This document shows, in pieces, positions 39,548 through 48,956 of a stretch of DNA of 64,000 nt. Both the position numbers and the translations under genes were made by a program. This stretch comes from Peptacetobacter hominis (GTDB taxonomy: Bacteria > Bacillota > Clostridia > Peptostreptococcales > Peptostreptococcaceae). Positions within the stretch are counted from its first letter, which is position 1, and each line of letters opens with the position of its first letter. The notes beneath the pieces are model-generated. The model saw nothing but the letters and a program-made list of their open reading frames with translations, did no database searches and was not told where the DNA came from. The DNA lies in NCBI RefSeq assembly GCF_006861675.1, contig NZ_SGJB01000005.1:1-64000 (forward strand). Reading direction: 5' to 3'.

Positions 39548-40309
39548 ATGTCTACTTTTAAATTACTAAGGGTTGAGTTCGTAAAAATTAAAAGATCTGC
39601 CATATTTATATTTCTTTTTATACCACCTATATTGGTTGTTGTTTCAGGTATATCTAGTATAGGTAACTATTTAACACAAGAATATACAAATGCTTGGACT
39701 GCAATGTTTATTCAAAGTGCCTTACTTTTTGGATATTACTTGCTACCTTTTTCAATAGTTATAATTTGTGTTTTACTTTTAAATATAGAAACTAAAAATA
39801 ATGGAATGTTAAAAATGTTTTCTATTCCTATAAGTAGAACAAATTTATATTTATCAAAATTCATCGTAATATTAGTGTTGCTTTCATTAGAAATACTCAT
39901 TTTTTTTATTTCTTTTATCATATTTGGATTTATGATGATTAATATAAAAAATATAAACGAAAATATATCCATTTCATATATGCTAATATGGTCTCTAAAA
40001 TTATTTATAAGCATGCTTCCTGCTGTTAGTTGCATATGGATGATTGCTACTATATCAAAAAAAACAATAGTATCTATTGGATTAAACATTTTAATGATAA
40101 TATCTAGTATATTCATCGCAAATACTCCTCTTTGGATAATATACCCGTATTGTTACAGTGGATATCTTGTCTCAAAAGCTCTGCATACTGTATCACCAAA
40201 TCTAGTATATAATAATTTAACAATTATCCCTTTCATAGTTTTTGCAACGATTATTTTTTTAATAACACAATTTATATCTATTAAAGCTTTTAAAAAACAA
40301 ATTTTATAA
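39548..40309 (+). CDS. ABC permease, LanG/MutG-like
   Basis: 253 residues with six membrane helices. The N-terminus FKLLRVEFVKIKRSAIFIFL and the loop ETKNNGMLKMFSIPISRTNL are typical of LanG/ABC-2 permeases. AAAGGAGGG precedes ATG. A strong hairpin terminator follows within 10 nt, ending the three-gene operon. Substrate is inferred to be a cell-envelope peptide antibiotic. Confidence 0.82.
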   Translation: MSTFKLLRVEFVKIKRSAIFIFLFIPPILVVVSGISSIGNYLTQEYTNAWTAMFIQSALLFGYYLLPFSIVIICVLLLNIETKNNGMLKMFSIPISRTNLYLSKFIVILVLLSLEILIFFISFIIFGFMMINIKNINENISISYMLIWSLKLFISMLPAVSCIWMIATISKKTIVSIGLNILMIISSIFIANTPLWIIYPYCYSGYLVSKALHTVSPNLVYNNLTIIPFIVFATIIFLITQFISIKAFKKQIL

Positions 40310-40318
40310 AAAATAATA

Positions 40319-40349
40319 AAAAGCATCTTTCAAAATGAAAGATGCTTTT
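40319..40349. terminator. Bidirectional terminator between convergent genes
   Basis: A perfect 14-bp stem (AAAAGCATCTTTCA with TGAAAGATGCTTTT) with a 3-nt loop lies between the stops at 40309 and 40352. Confidence 0.92.
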
Positions 40350-40351
40350 CT

Positions 40352-42352
40352 CTATACAGTTTCACTCGAGTCCGTATTATCTTCTTGAGTATTCTTTTGA
40401 GGCATATTATCTGGTTTTGTCATACCATCAGGGCGTTGTTTCATTCCTGATCCACTTTCCCCATAAATATAATCGTCCATAGTTATATTCTCCTCATTTT
40501 CTCCGTATTTTAATGTATAACTGCTTCCTTTCTTTATATCAGGAGAGCTTATTATCACATTTGAAAATGACTTTTCAGAAGTGTATGAAACTATTTCATT
40601 TCCACTACTATCTGTAAGAACTATTTCTGTTTTAGAATTCTGATTTCCTGTATTTACCATTATAGTTCCCTGAGTTGCTTCACTGAAATTCTGTGACATT
40701 CCACCAGGTCCAACTGCCACCACGGTTCCTCCCGTTATTTTTCCTGTTCCATCATAATCTATAGCTGTATCAGCCTGATTTTTTTCACTACCTTCTATAT
40801 ATACAGTACCACCTGATATTTCAAGTGTTCCATTTGAATCTACTCCATCTCCATCAGCACTTATATTCGTATTTGATCCACTTATTTTTATATAACAATC
40901 TTCAGATGATTCAAAGCTTCCTGCTCCTGGTCTTCCATTAAGTCCACTCTGGTCACTTCCTCCAGCTGCGTTCATTCCATCATCAGATGACACTATATCT
41001 ATATCTCCACCAGATATATCTATACTCTGACCTTCTATTCCCTCATAACTTTTTGAAATATTTATACTTCCTTCTGTTATCTTTGTATTTGAGTCAGCAT
41101 GAACACCATCATCACCAGATAGAATTTTCATTTCTCCACCATTTATTACAACATCCGAATTTGAATGTACTGAATCATCAGATGAATCTATATTGAAACT
41201 TCCTCCATTTATGACAAGATTTGATGAAGCCTTTATTCCTTTCGCACTTTCTTCTGTATCACTTGTTTCTGTATCCGTATTTTCTGATGAGTTTGAAGTA
41301 GTACTGTCCTGAGATGGAATGTCTGGAGTTGTTTTTTCCGTTTCACTATTTTCATCTATTTTAGGTGGTTCTTTCATTTCAGAGTTTTGCATATCCTGTG
41401 GATTTCCACCTGGAGGTGTCATTCCTCCACCCCATTTTCCCCAGTTTTCATTTGTATTTCCATTTGAATCAGTACTTGCATTTACACTTCCACCGCCTGT
41501 ATTCAAAGTGAAGTTTCCGTCATCTATCTGAACAGCATATTTTGAATCGATAGCATCATTGACAGATGTTATTTCAAATTCACCACCGCTTATATATACA
41601 AATCCTGACTTTTCCTCATCTTTATTTTCTGCATGTATTCCGTCCTGACTTGATTCTATTTCAAATTTTCCATCACATATTCTTACACTGTTTTTTCCAT
41701 TAAGCGCATGACCTTCTGATACCACACTATAGTTTCCTCCTGTAAAGACAAGATCGTCCTTTGATACTATACCATGTCCCCGTTCTGATTCTATACTTAG
41801 TTTACCGCTTCCATTGAAGGTTATATCCTCTTTCGAAAATACAGCAGCATCTATATTTATATCGTCTTCAGCTTCAAAAGTACCAGAAGACGACAATATA
41901 TTTTCAGAATCAGATGCAAGTGTTACAAATACTTTGTCCGCATTTTTTACAAGTATTGCCGAACTGTTTTTTCTTGTTATACTTGCATTATCAAGTACAA
42001 TTCTTATTTTATCACTTTTATCTGCATCCACCACTATTCTTCCATTTTCGAGTTCTCCGCTGAAAACATATGTACCTTCTTTTGATATCTCGATATCACC
42101 ATTTTCAGCTATTATACTTTCTCCATCTGATGTGGCACTATCTCTAGACAATTCTATTTTTGTACAGTTGCTTTCATCATATCCAGATTCCATATCATTA
42201 TCGGTAAACATATCCGTAACAGAAATTCCACTCTCACTCAGATCCATTGATGAAGCCTCTGTTGTAGTGCTATTATCTTTATTACAACCTGCAAGTAAAA
42301 CAATCACCGCTGCAGCTACTATATACGTTTTTATATACTTTCTGAATTTCAT
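40352..42352 (-). CDS. Carbohydrate-binding lipoprotein, DUF4353 (Cthe_2159-like) family
   Basis: 666 residues. The signal peptide ends in a lipobox (IVLLAGC, Cys at about 23), so it is anchored outside the membrane. Most of the mature chain is a repetitive right-handed beta-solenoid: many short turns of the type ISGGEFEI, INGGSFNIDSSDDSVHSNSD and ISGGDIDIVSSDDGMNA. A low-complexity segment rich in Pro, Gly, Ser and Thr interrupts it (about 290-370). Members of this family bind acidic polysaccharide with calcium. It is last in an operon with VTC-domain and DUF4956 proteins, a common trio in clostridia. GGGGGA precedes ATG. Confidence 0.9.
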   Translation of the reverse strand: MKFRKYIKTYIVAAAVIVLLAGCNKDNSTTTEASSMDLSESGISVTDMFTDNDMESGYDESNCTKIELSRDSATSDGESIIAENGDIEISKEGTYVFSGELENGRIVVDADKSDKIRIVLDNASITRKNSSAILVKNADKVFVTLASDSENILSSSGTFEAEDDINIDAAVFSKEDITFNGSGKLSIESERGHGIVSKDDLVFTGGNYSVVSEGHALNGKNSVRICDGKFEIESSQDGIHAENKDEEKSGFVYISGGEFEITSVNDAIDSKYAVQIDDGNFTLNTGGGSVNASTDSNGNTNENWGKWGGGMTPPGGNPQDMQNSEMKEPPKIDENSETEKTTPDIPSQDSTTSNSSENTDTETSDTEESAKGIKASSNLVINGGSFNIDSSDDSVHSNSDVVINGGEMKILSGDDGVHADSNTKITEGSINISKSYEGIEGQSIDISGGDIDIVSSDDGMNAAGGSDQSGLNGRPGAGSFESSEDCYIKISGSNTNISADGDGVDSNGTLEISGGTVYIEGSEKNQADTAIDYDGTGKITGGTVVAVGPGGMSQNFSEATQGTIMVNTGNQNSKTEIVLTDSSGNEIVSYTSEKSFSNVIISSPDIKKGSSYTLKYGENEENITMDDYIYGESGSGMKQRPDGMTKPDNMPQKNTQEDNTDSSETV

Positions 42353-42370
42353 AATATTCCCCCTTTATAA

Positions 42371-43063
42371 TTATAGTTCATAAACCATCGTATCCTGATT
42401 TGATACAGTTATTTCAAGATTTCCATTTCTGCATCTTATATTATCTATAAATTCTTTTTCGCATATATCCTTTTTAAATTCAATCTGATATGTCAATCTA
42501 AAAAGACTTCCCATATTTGTCGTCTTAACCTGTGCAAGTTTAACATCTCTTGTATATTTTTCGAATATATCTTTGAATACATCTGAATAATCTATGTTTT
42601 CAGGTATTGTTATATTTACAGTTTTAAAAACTTCTCTGTTTTTCCCGTTTCCAAATCCAATCTGTCTATATATAAGATCCACTGCACATACAATAACTGT
42701 AAACAAAACAGCGTATCCTATATATCCCATTCCAACAATAAGACCTGCACCCATTGCTATAAATATTGCCGCAATTTCCTTTGCTGTACCTGGTACTGAT
42801 CTGAATCTTACAAGGTTGAACGCTCCTGCAACGGCTACCCCTGCTCCTATGTTTCCGTTTACCATCATTATGACAACGCATACAACCATAGGTAAAAGTG
42901 CCATTGTTACAACAAAACTTTGAGTATATCTGCTTTTGTACATATATGTATATGCCATCATTACTCCTATTAATATAGATGTTACCATGCATATCATAAA
43001 CTGATTTACCGGTATCGTTGATACCATATTACTATCAAATATTCCATTAAATAATCCGCTCAT
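42371..43063 (-). CDS. DUF4956 membrane protein
   Basis: 230 residues. Four membrane helices occupy about residues 20-140, with the family core IGAGVAVAGAFNLVRFRSVP followed by GTAKEIAAIFIAMGAGLIVG. A cytoplasmic alpha/beta tail (NITIPENIDYSDVFKDIFEK onward) fills the rest. DUF4956 proteins nearly always accompany VTC-domain proteins, as here. A membrane partner in polyphosphate or polysaccharide synthesis is inferred from context only. It lies 21 nt after the VTC gene. Confidence 0.92.
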   Translation of the reverse strand: MSGLFNGIFDSNMVSTIPVNQFMICMVTSILIGVMMAYTYMYKSRYTQSFVVTMALLPMVVCVVIMMVNGNIGAGVAVAGAFNLVRFRSVPGTAKEIAAIFIAMGAGLIVGMGYIGYAVLFTVIVCAVDLIYRQIGFGNGKNREVFKTVNITIPENIDYSDVFKDIFEKYTRDVKLAQVKTTNMGSLFRLTYQIEFKKDICEKEFIDNIRCRNGNLEITVSNQDTMVYEL

Positions 43064-43084
43064 TTTTATACCTCAACTTTCTTT

Positions 43085-43798
43085 CTACGATACTTTCATT
43101 TTTTCGTTTTTTTCACACATATCATAATATGCATTCTTGTATTTTGAAAATCTGCATTTATATATTTTCTCAAAACTTAAAAATTCAACAAGCCACATCG
43201 GCATTGCCCCTGTTGTTTTTACTTCCATTAATGTTTTGTTATCATCCAGTATTTTTCTCCCATATACATCACTGCATAAAGATAAATCAAAATCTCTCCA
43301 CATAATATTTTTGTCAAATGTAATTCTTAAATCTCTGTCATCAATTCCATAAAAAGCTACTCTATCATAACTTATCATGACTGACGGCCTTAAATTTTCG
43401 TAATAGCTTTTAAAGTAATCTATCTCATCTGTAATCTGATTTTTTATTGGTGATACATTTCCATTACACAGATAATTCATAGCATCTTTTTCTTTCATAA
43501 TGACTCTTCTTTTGTAGACAACTGATTTATATTTCTTTTTCAGTTCAACAAATACATCACTTTCAGAATTTGCTTTTGTATAGCTTCTTATTCTAAGTTT
43601 TTCTCTGTATGCTGGTTTTTCAAGCGTTTTTCTTATTATTCTGAAGCTGTCTGTATCAAAATAAATACTCCTTATTGTACTTTCGCCGTACTCGTCTTCT
43701 TTCATATATTTTTTCATTATCTCAAGAAGTTTGTTTCTCTGTTCATCGTTCATTATAAACTTCAGCTCATATCTTTTAAAAATTTTCTGTACTTCCAT
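43085..43798 (-). CDS. VTC domain protein, putative polyphosphate polymerase
   Basis: 237 residues forming one VTC/triphosphate-tunnel fold. Diagnostic pieces: FKRYELKFIMNDEQRNKL, STIRSIYFDTDSFRIIRKTL, the basic strand REKLRIRSYTKA, VFVELKKKYKSVVYKRRV, MISYDRVAFYG, LRITFDKNIMWR and ILDDNKTLMEVKTTGAMP. These Arg, Lys and Glu residues line the tunnel that binds polyphosphate. It has no SPX or membrane domain, as usual in bacteria. First gene of the operon; AAGGAGG before ATG. The upstream two-component system is separated by a terminator but may regulate it. Confidence 0.92.
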   Translation of the reverse strand: MEVQKIFKRYELKFIMNDEQRNKLLEIMKKYMKEDEYGESTIRSIYFDTDSFRIIRKTLEKPAYREKLRIRSYTKANSESDVFVELKKKYKSVVYKRRVIMKEKDAMNYLCNGNVSPIKNQITDEIDYFKSYYENLRPSVMISYDRVAFYGIDDRDLRITFDKNIMWRDFDLSLCSDVYGRKILDDNKTLMEVKTTGAMPMWLVEFLSFEKIYKCRFSKYKNAYYDMCEKNEKMKVS

Positions 43799-43874
43799 CT
43801 GTATTCCTCCTTCTTGAAACAGTATACACTCCGAACTCTAAATGAACTTTAAATTACTTTAAGTTAAGAATAAT

Positions 43875-43903
43875 AAAAAAAGAGGCCTTCAGCCTCTCTT
43901 TTT
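43875..43903 (-). terminator. Terminator of the second two-component operon
   Basis: An AAAAAGAGAGGC/GCC-type stem with a short loop is followed on the minus strand by seven U residues. It overlaps the stop region of the kinase gene. Confidence 0.75.
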
Positions 43904-45143
43904 ATATATTTACTTTTATAGATATTGATTTTCCATCCTGACTTTCTGCTTTTATCTTACCTTTATGTGCAGATACTATAGCTTTTGCTATACTCAGACC
44001 TATTCCATACCCTCTGCAATCAGAATTTCTGGATTTATCTCCTCTGAAAAATCTTTCAAATATCTGATCTATACTTTCTTTGTCGATTTTATCTGATGTA
44101 TTATAAACCACTATCTCTACTTTTCTTCTTCCATGAAGTTTTTTCAGAGACACCTCTATATATCCATTCTCATCTGCATATTTTACCGCATTATCCATAA
44201 GAATTGTAATAAGTTGTCTCAGATATTTTTCATCACCGATATATGTTATATCAGATGTTATATTTTTCTTTATTTCAAGATTTCGTTTTGACATTGCAGG
44301 TCTGAAAGATTCCACCTCTTTTTCTATCATTTCTGAAATAGAAAACTCTTTCATATTGAAATCTCTACATTCTTCCATTCTGGAAAGAGAAATAAGATCA
44401 TTTGTAAGATTTGAAAGTCTGGTTACCTGATTTTTTATTCCATCTGTCCATTCACTCTCTCCATTTTCAATTTCTATTATATCAGTATTTGCATCTATTA
44501 TTGTAAGAGGAGTTTTTATCTCATGCCCGGCATTTGTTATGAATTCTTTCTGTTTCCTATAACTTTCTTCTACCGGTTTAAATACTCTTTTTGAAATTAT
44601 CAGTATCAGAACAAATACAGCTGTCATACCGATAAGAGACACAAATATTCCATTCATCATAAAGCTTATAAGAGAATCCAAATCTCTTCTACAGTCAAGA
44701 AATACTATATTTTTTGTATCCCCATTATCAATACACAGAAATCTATAATTTCCATAAAATCCTTTTTCCTTTTTCATTGAATATACTTCCTGTGCATATT
44801 TTACTGCTGTTGTAGAATCTATTGCTACAACCATTCCGGTGTTTACATCAGATATTTCACCAGTGTTTTTGATATCTACAGAAAAGTATCTAGATTCGTA
44901 TGGTGTCTCTGGAGACATGTTTCCAATATTTTTTCTTGGCAACTCATCTGGAGGGTTATCGTCTGAAAGCTTTACTTTCGGCATTATACCACCATTATTA
45001 TATATTATCTGTATCAGGCTATCTGCATTTTCCGATATTCTATTATAGTTCAGCACACATATGGCAGATAAAATCATCGTCAAAACAAGAAAAATCGAAA
45101 CCATAGATGCAAGTATGAATTTTTTTCTAAGCGATTCTATCAT
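43902..45143 (-). CDS. Sensor histidine kinase
   Basis: 413 residues. Membrane helices at about 10-30 and 160-182 enclose an outer sensor of about 125 residues. The H-box is FITNAGHEIKTPLTIIDANT, the N-box ILMDNAVKYADENG, and the lid and G2 boxes lie in RFFRGDKSRNSDCRGYGIGL. Its start overlaps the end of the response regulator by 4 nt. The operon stands just upstream of the VTC-DUF4956-lipoprotein genes. Signal unknown. Confidence 0.93.
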   Translation of the reverse strand: MIESLRKKFILASMVSIFLVLTMILSAICVLNYNRISENADSLIQIIYNNGGIMPKVKLSDDNPPDELPRKNIGNMSPETPYESRYFSVDIKNTGEISDVNTGMVVAIDSTTAVKYAQEVYSMKKEKGFYGNYRFLCIDNGDTKNIVFLDCRRDLDSLISFMMNGIFVSLIGMTAVFVLILIISKRVFKPVEESYRKQKEFITNAGHEIKTPLTIIDANTDIIEIENGESEWTDGIKNQVTRLSNLTNDLISLSRMEECRDFNMKEFSISEMIEKEVESFRPAMSKRNLEIKKNITSDITYIGDEKYLRQLITILMDNAVKYADENGYIEVSLKKLHGRRKVEIVVYNTSDKIDKESIDQIFERFFRGDKSRNSDCRGYGIGLSIAKAIVSAHKGKIKAESQDGKSISIKVNI

Positions 45144-45826
45144 TTATTTTTCCCCATTTCTTCAAGCATATATCCCTGGTTTCTGCTTGCCTTTATATTT
45201 ATATCTGCTTTTAGTGTCTGAAGTTTTTTTCTTAAATACGATATATACACCCATACAACGCTTATATCTGTATCGGAATCGTATCCCCATATTTTTTCCA
45301 TAAACACTTCTGTTGGGATAGGTTGTTTTCTCGAATTCATAAGCATTTCCATCATCTGAAATTCCTTATTTGCAAGTCTTATCTTCTCATTCTCTGAATA
45401 CATTTCATATGATGCTGTATCGAGTTTTATATTACCGAACTCCAGGACTGATGATACGGCATTTTCAGATAAATTTCTTGTCATAGCTCTGATTCTGGCT
45501 AAAAGTTCTTTTGTCTGAAATGGTTTTGTAAGATAATCATTTGCTCCACTATCAAGACCCTCTACTTTATCATCAACCTCAGATTTTGCTGTAAGCATTA
45601 TTACAGGTATTTTTATACCATCTTTTCTTATCCTTTTTAACACCTCTATTCCGTCCATTTTGGGCATCATTATATCGAGTATAGCGGCATCATAGTTTCC
45701 ATTTTCTATATAATACAACGCATCTTCCCCATTATAAACAGTATCTACTGTATAATTGCTGTGCTCTAATATTCTTTTGAGTGCTTTTGCCAACTCTTTT
45801 TCATCTTCTGCAACAATAAGTTTCAT
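45140..45826 (-). CDS. OmpR/PhoB-family response regulator
   Basis: 228 residues. Receiver with LIVAEDEKELAKALK, phospho-acceptor Asp in AILDIMMPKMDGIEVL, and MLTAKSEVDD and YLTKPFQTKELLARI switch residues. The DNA-binding domain ends in YISYLRKKLQTL and ASRNQGYMLEE. First gene of a two-gene operon with the overlapping kinase. GGGGGGTA precedes ATG. Confidence 0.94.
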   Translation of the reverse strand: MKLIVAEDEKELAKALKRILEHSNYTVDTVYNGEDALYYIENGNYDAAILDIMMPKMDGIEVLKRIRKDGIKIPVIMLTAKSEVDDKVEGLDSGANDYLTKPFQTKELLARIRAMTRNLSENAVSSVLEFGNIKLDTASYEMYSENEKIRLANKEFQMMEMLMNSRKQPIPTEVFMEKIWGYDSDTDISVVWVYISYLRKKLQTLKADINIKASRNQGYMLEEMGKNK

Positions 45827-45900
45827 AAAATACCCCCCTGCTTGTTTATATTTTATAATACATCTTATGTCAAAGAAAAATCAATAAAAATTTATAATAT

Positions 45901-45953
45901 AAAAAGAGCCCTCACTTATATCTCTAAAAGATACTATGTGAAAGCTACTTTTT
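45901..45953 (-). terminator. Probable terminator after the HAD phosphatase gene
   Basis: AAAAAGAGCCCTCAC pairs with GTGAAAGCTACTTTTT through G-U pairs and one bulge. It is followed on the minus strand by U-rich sequence and lies 37 nt after the stop of the gene at 45990. Confidence 0.55.
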
Positions 45954-45989
45954 GATTATTTCATATATTCTATTCGATATGACAATTCA

Positions 45990-46667
45990 TTATAAAGTAT
46001 TAATTTCTTCAAGTAATTCAATAACCTTGTCCAGACTTTCAAGCTTAGCCATAAGCTTTTCTTCAAGCTCTATTGGAGCATCTTTTAAAAGATCCGGTAT
46101 CATTACTACATTCATTCCTGCACCGAGTGCTGCCCTTATTCCATTTGGCGCATCCTCTAATGCTATTGCCTTTGAGGGATCTATACCTAGTTCTCTGCAT
46201 GCAATCTGATATATCTGCGGATGAGGTTTAGAAAATTCAACCATACTTCCGCATATTATATAGTCAAAATAATCCTTTACTTTAGTTTCTGTAAGTTTTG
46301 ACATTGCAAACTGCTCTGTAGATGATGTTGCAACAGCCATAGGAACTTCTTCTTTCTTTAGATATTCAAGAAGTTCAAATAATCCCTTTTTTACCGGCGT
46401 TCCATTTTCCTCTAAGTATCCAAGAGAATGTGCTCTGTACATATCTGTGAACTTTTCAAAATCAAAATCATTACCATATTTATTCAGAAAATACTCTTTT
46501 CTGGCATTAAAGTTCATTCCTAATGTATTGTATATATTATCTCCAAAATTTTCATATCCAAGTTCTTTTCCTGCAAGATCCCATGAATGTTTAACCACCC
46601 ACTCAGTGTTAAACATCAGACCATCCATATCAAAAACTATACCCGATATTTTTTCATTTAACTTCAT
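45990..46667 (-). CDS. HAD-superfamily phosphatase, beta-phosphoglucomutase-like
   Basis: 225 residues. Motif I is VFDMDGLMFNTE with the nucleophile and acid Asp. Motif II is AVATSSTE, a Lys lies in SKPHPQIYQIA, and motif IV is IALEDAPNGIRAAL. A helical cap of subclass C1 sits between motifs I and II. Such enzymes dephosphorylate sugar phosphates or nucleotides. It starts 4 nt after the MFS gene ends, so the two are coupled, suggesting the phosphatase acts on a compound moved by that carrier. Confidence 0.92.
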   Translation of the reverse strand: MKLNEKISGIVFDMDGLMFNTEWVVKHSWDLAGKELGYENFGDNIYNTLGMNFNARKEYFLNKYGNDFDFEKFTDMYRAHSLGYLEENGTPVKKGLFELLEYLKKEEVPMAVATSSTEQFAMSKLTETKVKDYFDYIICGSMVEFSKPHPQIYQIACRELGIDPSKAIALEDAPNGIRAALGAGMNVVMIPDLLKDAPIELEEKLMAKLESLDKVIELLEEINTL

Positions 46668-46670
46668 TTA

Positions 46671-47960
46671 TTAAACCATACCTTTCATATCTTCATTTTT
46701 ATGAAGCTCTTTTTTATTTATTATATCTCTGTTCAATTTTGCTGATTTGCAGAAAAGTACAAAACCTATTACAAATATAACAGCTATTATTCCAACCCCT
46801 GCATTTGCTATACCTGTTATCTGAGCAACTATACCAACAAGAGTTGTTCCTATAAAAGAAGCTCCTTTTCCACATATATCATATATTCCAAAATATTCTC
46901 CTGATTTATTTGGAGGTATTATTTTTGCAAAGTATGAACGTGAGAGAGCCTGTATTGCTCCCTGAAAAACTCCTACAAGTACTGCAAGAAGCCAGAATTC
47001 CCATTGTTTATCAAGTTGTATCGCAAAAACCGCAATTCCTGTATAGGCGATTATACATGCTTTTATAAGAGAATCTGTCTTGTATTTTTTAGAAAGCACA
47101 GAAAAACCTATCGCACACGGAAAGGCTACTATCTGAGTAAGTAAAAGCGCAAGTAAAAGTCCCTGAGAATCAAGCCCCAGTGCACTACCATATGCAGTTG
47201 CCATTTCTATGATAGTATATACCCCATCTATAAAAAAGAAAAATGATAAAAGATACATAAAAATATGTTTCTGGTTTTTTATATCTTTTATAGTTTCCGC
47301 TATTCTTACAAAACTATCCTTTATTATATGCTCCTGATTCTCAACATAGTTTGTTTGTTTATAATTTTTCAAAAGAGGTATTGTTACTATCATCCACCAG
47401 GCTGCATTTAATACAAATGCTATAGTCATGGCCATATTCATACTTATTCCTATTTTTTCATACATAAGTACAAATACAAGAGATATAACAAATGGTATAC
47501 AACTTCCTATATATCCCCATGCATAACCGTGAGATGATACCATGTCCATCCTTTCTGATGTAGTTACATCGGTAAGCATAGAATCGTAGAATATAAGACT
47601 TGTGCTGTATCCTACTTTGGCTATTACAAATACAGCAAGAAATACTATCCACGATGTAGGTACAGATAATGCTGCACATCCAATTACTCCCATCATCATC
47701 GCCGCTGTAAACAGTATTTTCTTCAGATTTTTGGTATCTGCCATTGTTCCAAGGACAGGTCCGATTATCGCAACTATTATGGTAGATACTGACGCGGCAT
47801 ATCCCCAGTATGCAAGATAGTTTACCTCTGATATTCCAGCACTGTCCGCAAGGTAATTAAAATATATCGGCATTATTGTCGATGTCAAAAGAATAAAAGC
47901 TGAATTTCCAACATCATACAAAATCCAGTCTTTTTCAAGTTTTGTCAATTTGTCTTTCAT
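46671..47960 (-). CDS. MFS transporter, UMF1/Atg22-like
   Basis: 429 residues and twelve membrane helices. The opening LEKDWILYDVGNSAFILLTS is characteristic of the UMF1 (vacuole-effluxer/YxiO) branch, as is GAIQALSRSYFAKIIPPNKS with GEYFGIYDICGKGASFIG later. Bacterial substrates are unknown. GGGGAG precedes ATG. It lies between the phospholipase-like gene (9-nt gap) and the HAD phosphatase (3-nt gap) in one operon. Confidence 0.9.
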   Translation of the reverse strand: MKDKLTKLEKDWILYDVGNSAFILLTSTIMPIYFNYLADSAGISEVNYLAYWGYAASVSTIIVAIIGPVLGTMADTKNLKKILFTAAMMMGVIGCAALSVPTSWIVFLAVFVIAKVGYSTSLIFYDSMLTDVTTSERMDMVSSHGYAWGYIGSCIPFVISLVFVLMYEKIGISMNMAMTIAFVLNAAWWMIVTIPLLKNYKQTNYVENQEHIIKDSFVRIAETIKDIKNQKHIFMYLLSFFFFIDGVYTIIEMATAYGSALGLDSQGLLLALLLTQIVAFPCAIGFSVLSKKYKTDSLIKACIIAYTGIAVFAIQLDKQWEFWLLAVLVGVFQGAIQALSRSYFAKIIPPNKSGEYFGIYDICGKGASFIGTTLVGIVAQITGIANAGVGIIAVIFVIGFVLFCKSAKLNRDIINKKELHKNEDMKGMV

Positions 47961-47969
47961 ATTTCTCCC

Positions 47970-48761
47970 CTATTCAAAATTTCTGTCAAATCTTTTATTA
48001 AGTTCTTCTCCATTTTTAAGAGTATCATCAAAACTCTTTATCATTTCAGCTGCAATGTCAACTGAATTTTCAAATCTTTTATAAAGACCAGTATTGCTTT
48101 TTTCACATATCGGATTATCCTTTATCTGATGCATAATCCATTTATATTCCTCTTTACCCGCAAGCTTTAAAATCGTGTTTCTTACCCACTGGCCAAATCT
48201 GCTCTTTGAGTATAGAGCTCCTTTTACCATTTTCATATCTTTTAATGACTGTCTAACTACATCCTTATCTATTATATCATCATAAAAAGGCTCAATTGAA
48301 ACAACTGTCTTTTCATCCTGAGATATCAGGTTTTTCAGAGGGTATCCAATAGGATCCTCACCATCTTTTTTGAGAAGCATTTTTTCAAATTCTTCTTCTA
48401 TTTCAAGATGATCAACTCCAAGCTCTTTTATCATCTCATCTACGTATCCATGACATTCACTGTCTAATATGTAGTGGCATATAAAACCCATAATATACGC
48501 ATATTCATTTTCTGCATATTCATTTTTCCTAAGTACATTTACTGCATTCTCAAAAAAGTCATATGCAGATATACTGTGAAGATGATTTCCATATTTAGCT
48601 ACATCGTTGCTTTTAAGAGGTTTATAAAAAAAGAATATATCTGGTCCCTGAAGGCCTATTCTGTACTGTTCATAGTTTTCTGATACTATTCTCTTTAAAT
48701 TTCCATCCAGTTTCTTATATACTTTTTTCCCAAATCTATCGTGAGCATATATTGCTGGCAT
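47970..48761 (-). CDS. Zinc-dependent phospholipase C family protein
   Basis: 263 residues of the helical zinc-PLC/P1-nuclease fold. Metal-binding positions are plausible in the N-terminal MPAIYAHDRFG, YGNHLHSIS, and FICHYILDSECHGYVDEM. Asp in GLQGPDIFFFY is also conserved in the family. There is no signal peptide, so unlike secreted alpha-toxins it should act in the cytoplasm; its substrate is unknown. AGGTGAT precedes ATG. First gene of the operon with the MFS carrier and the phosphatase. Confidence 0.88.
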   Translation of the reverse strand: MPAIYAHDRFGKKVYKKLDGNLKRIVSENYEQYRIGLQGPDIFFFYKPLKSNDVAKYGNHLHSISAYDFFENAVNVLRKNEYAENEYAYIMGFICHYILDSECHGYVDEMIKELGVDHLEIEEEFEKMLLKKDGEDPIGYPLKNLISQDEKTVVSIEPFYDDIIDKDVVRQSLKDMKMVKGALYSKSRFGQWVRNTILKLAGKEEYKWIMHQIKDNPICEKSNTGLYKRFENSVDIAAEMIKSFDDTLKNGEELNKRFDRNFE

Positions 48762-48870
48762 AATATCACCTGCCTGTTCAAAAATTAATCAGCCTATTAA
48801 ATTATATCATATGAACAGTTCTATTTTGTAAAGAAAATATTAATCATTCTTAAGAATTGATTTCAACATG

Positions 48871-48909
48871 AAAAAGAGCCTATGTATTATTATACGTAAG
48901 GCTCTTTTT
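48871..48909. terminator. Terminator after the NhaC-type antiporter gene
   Basis: An 11-bp perfect stem (AAAAAGAGCCT with AGGCTCTTTTT) with a 17-nt loop and U-rich ends on both strands. It lies 48 nt after the stop at 48957. Confidence 0.85.
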
Positions 48910-48956
48910 CAGATTAGAGTGATTCTTTATTTATTTTAATTTTACTGCTTTGCTTT

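Noticed and set aside
41319-42383. Plus-strand reading frames opposite the carbohydrate-binding lipoprotein
   Set aside because: They are shadows of a long repetitive gene on the minus strand and lack start signals.
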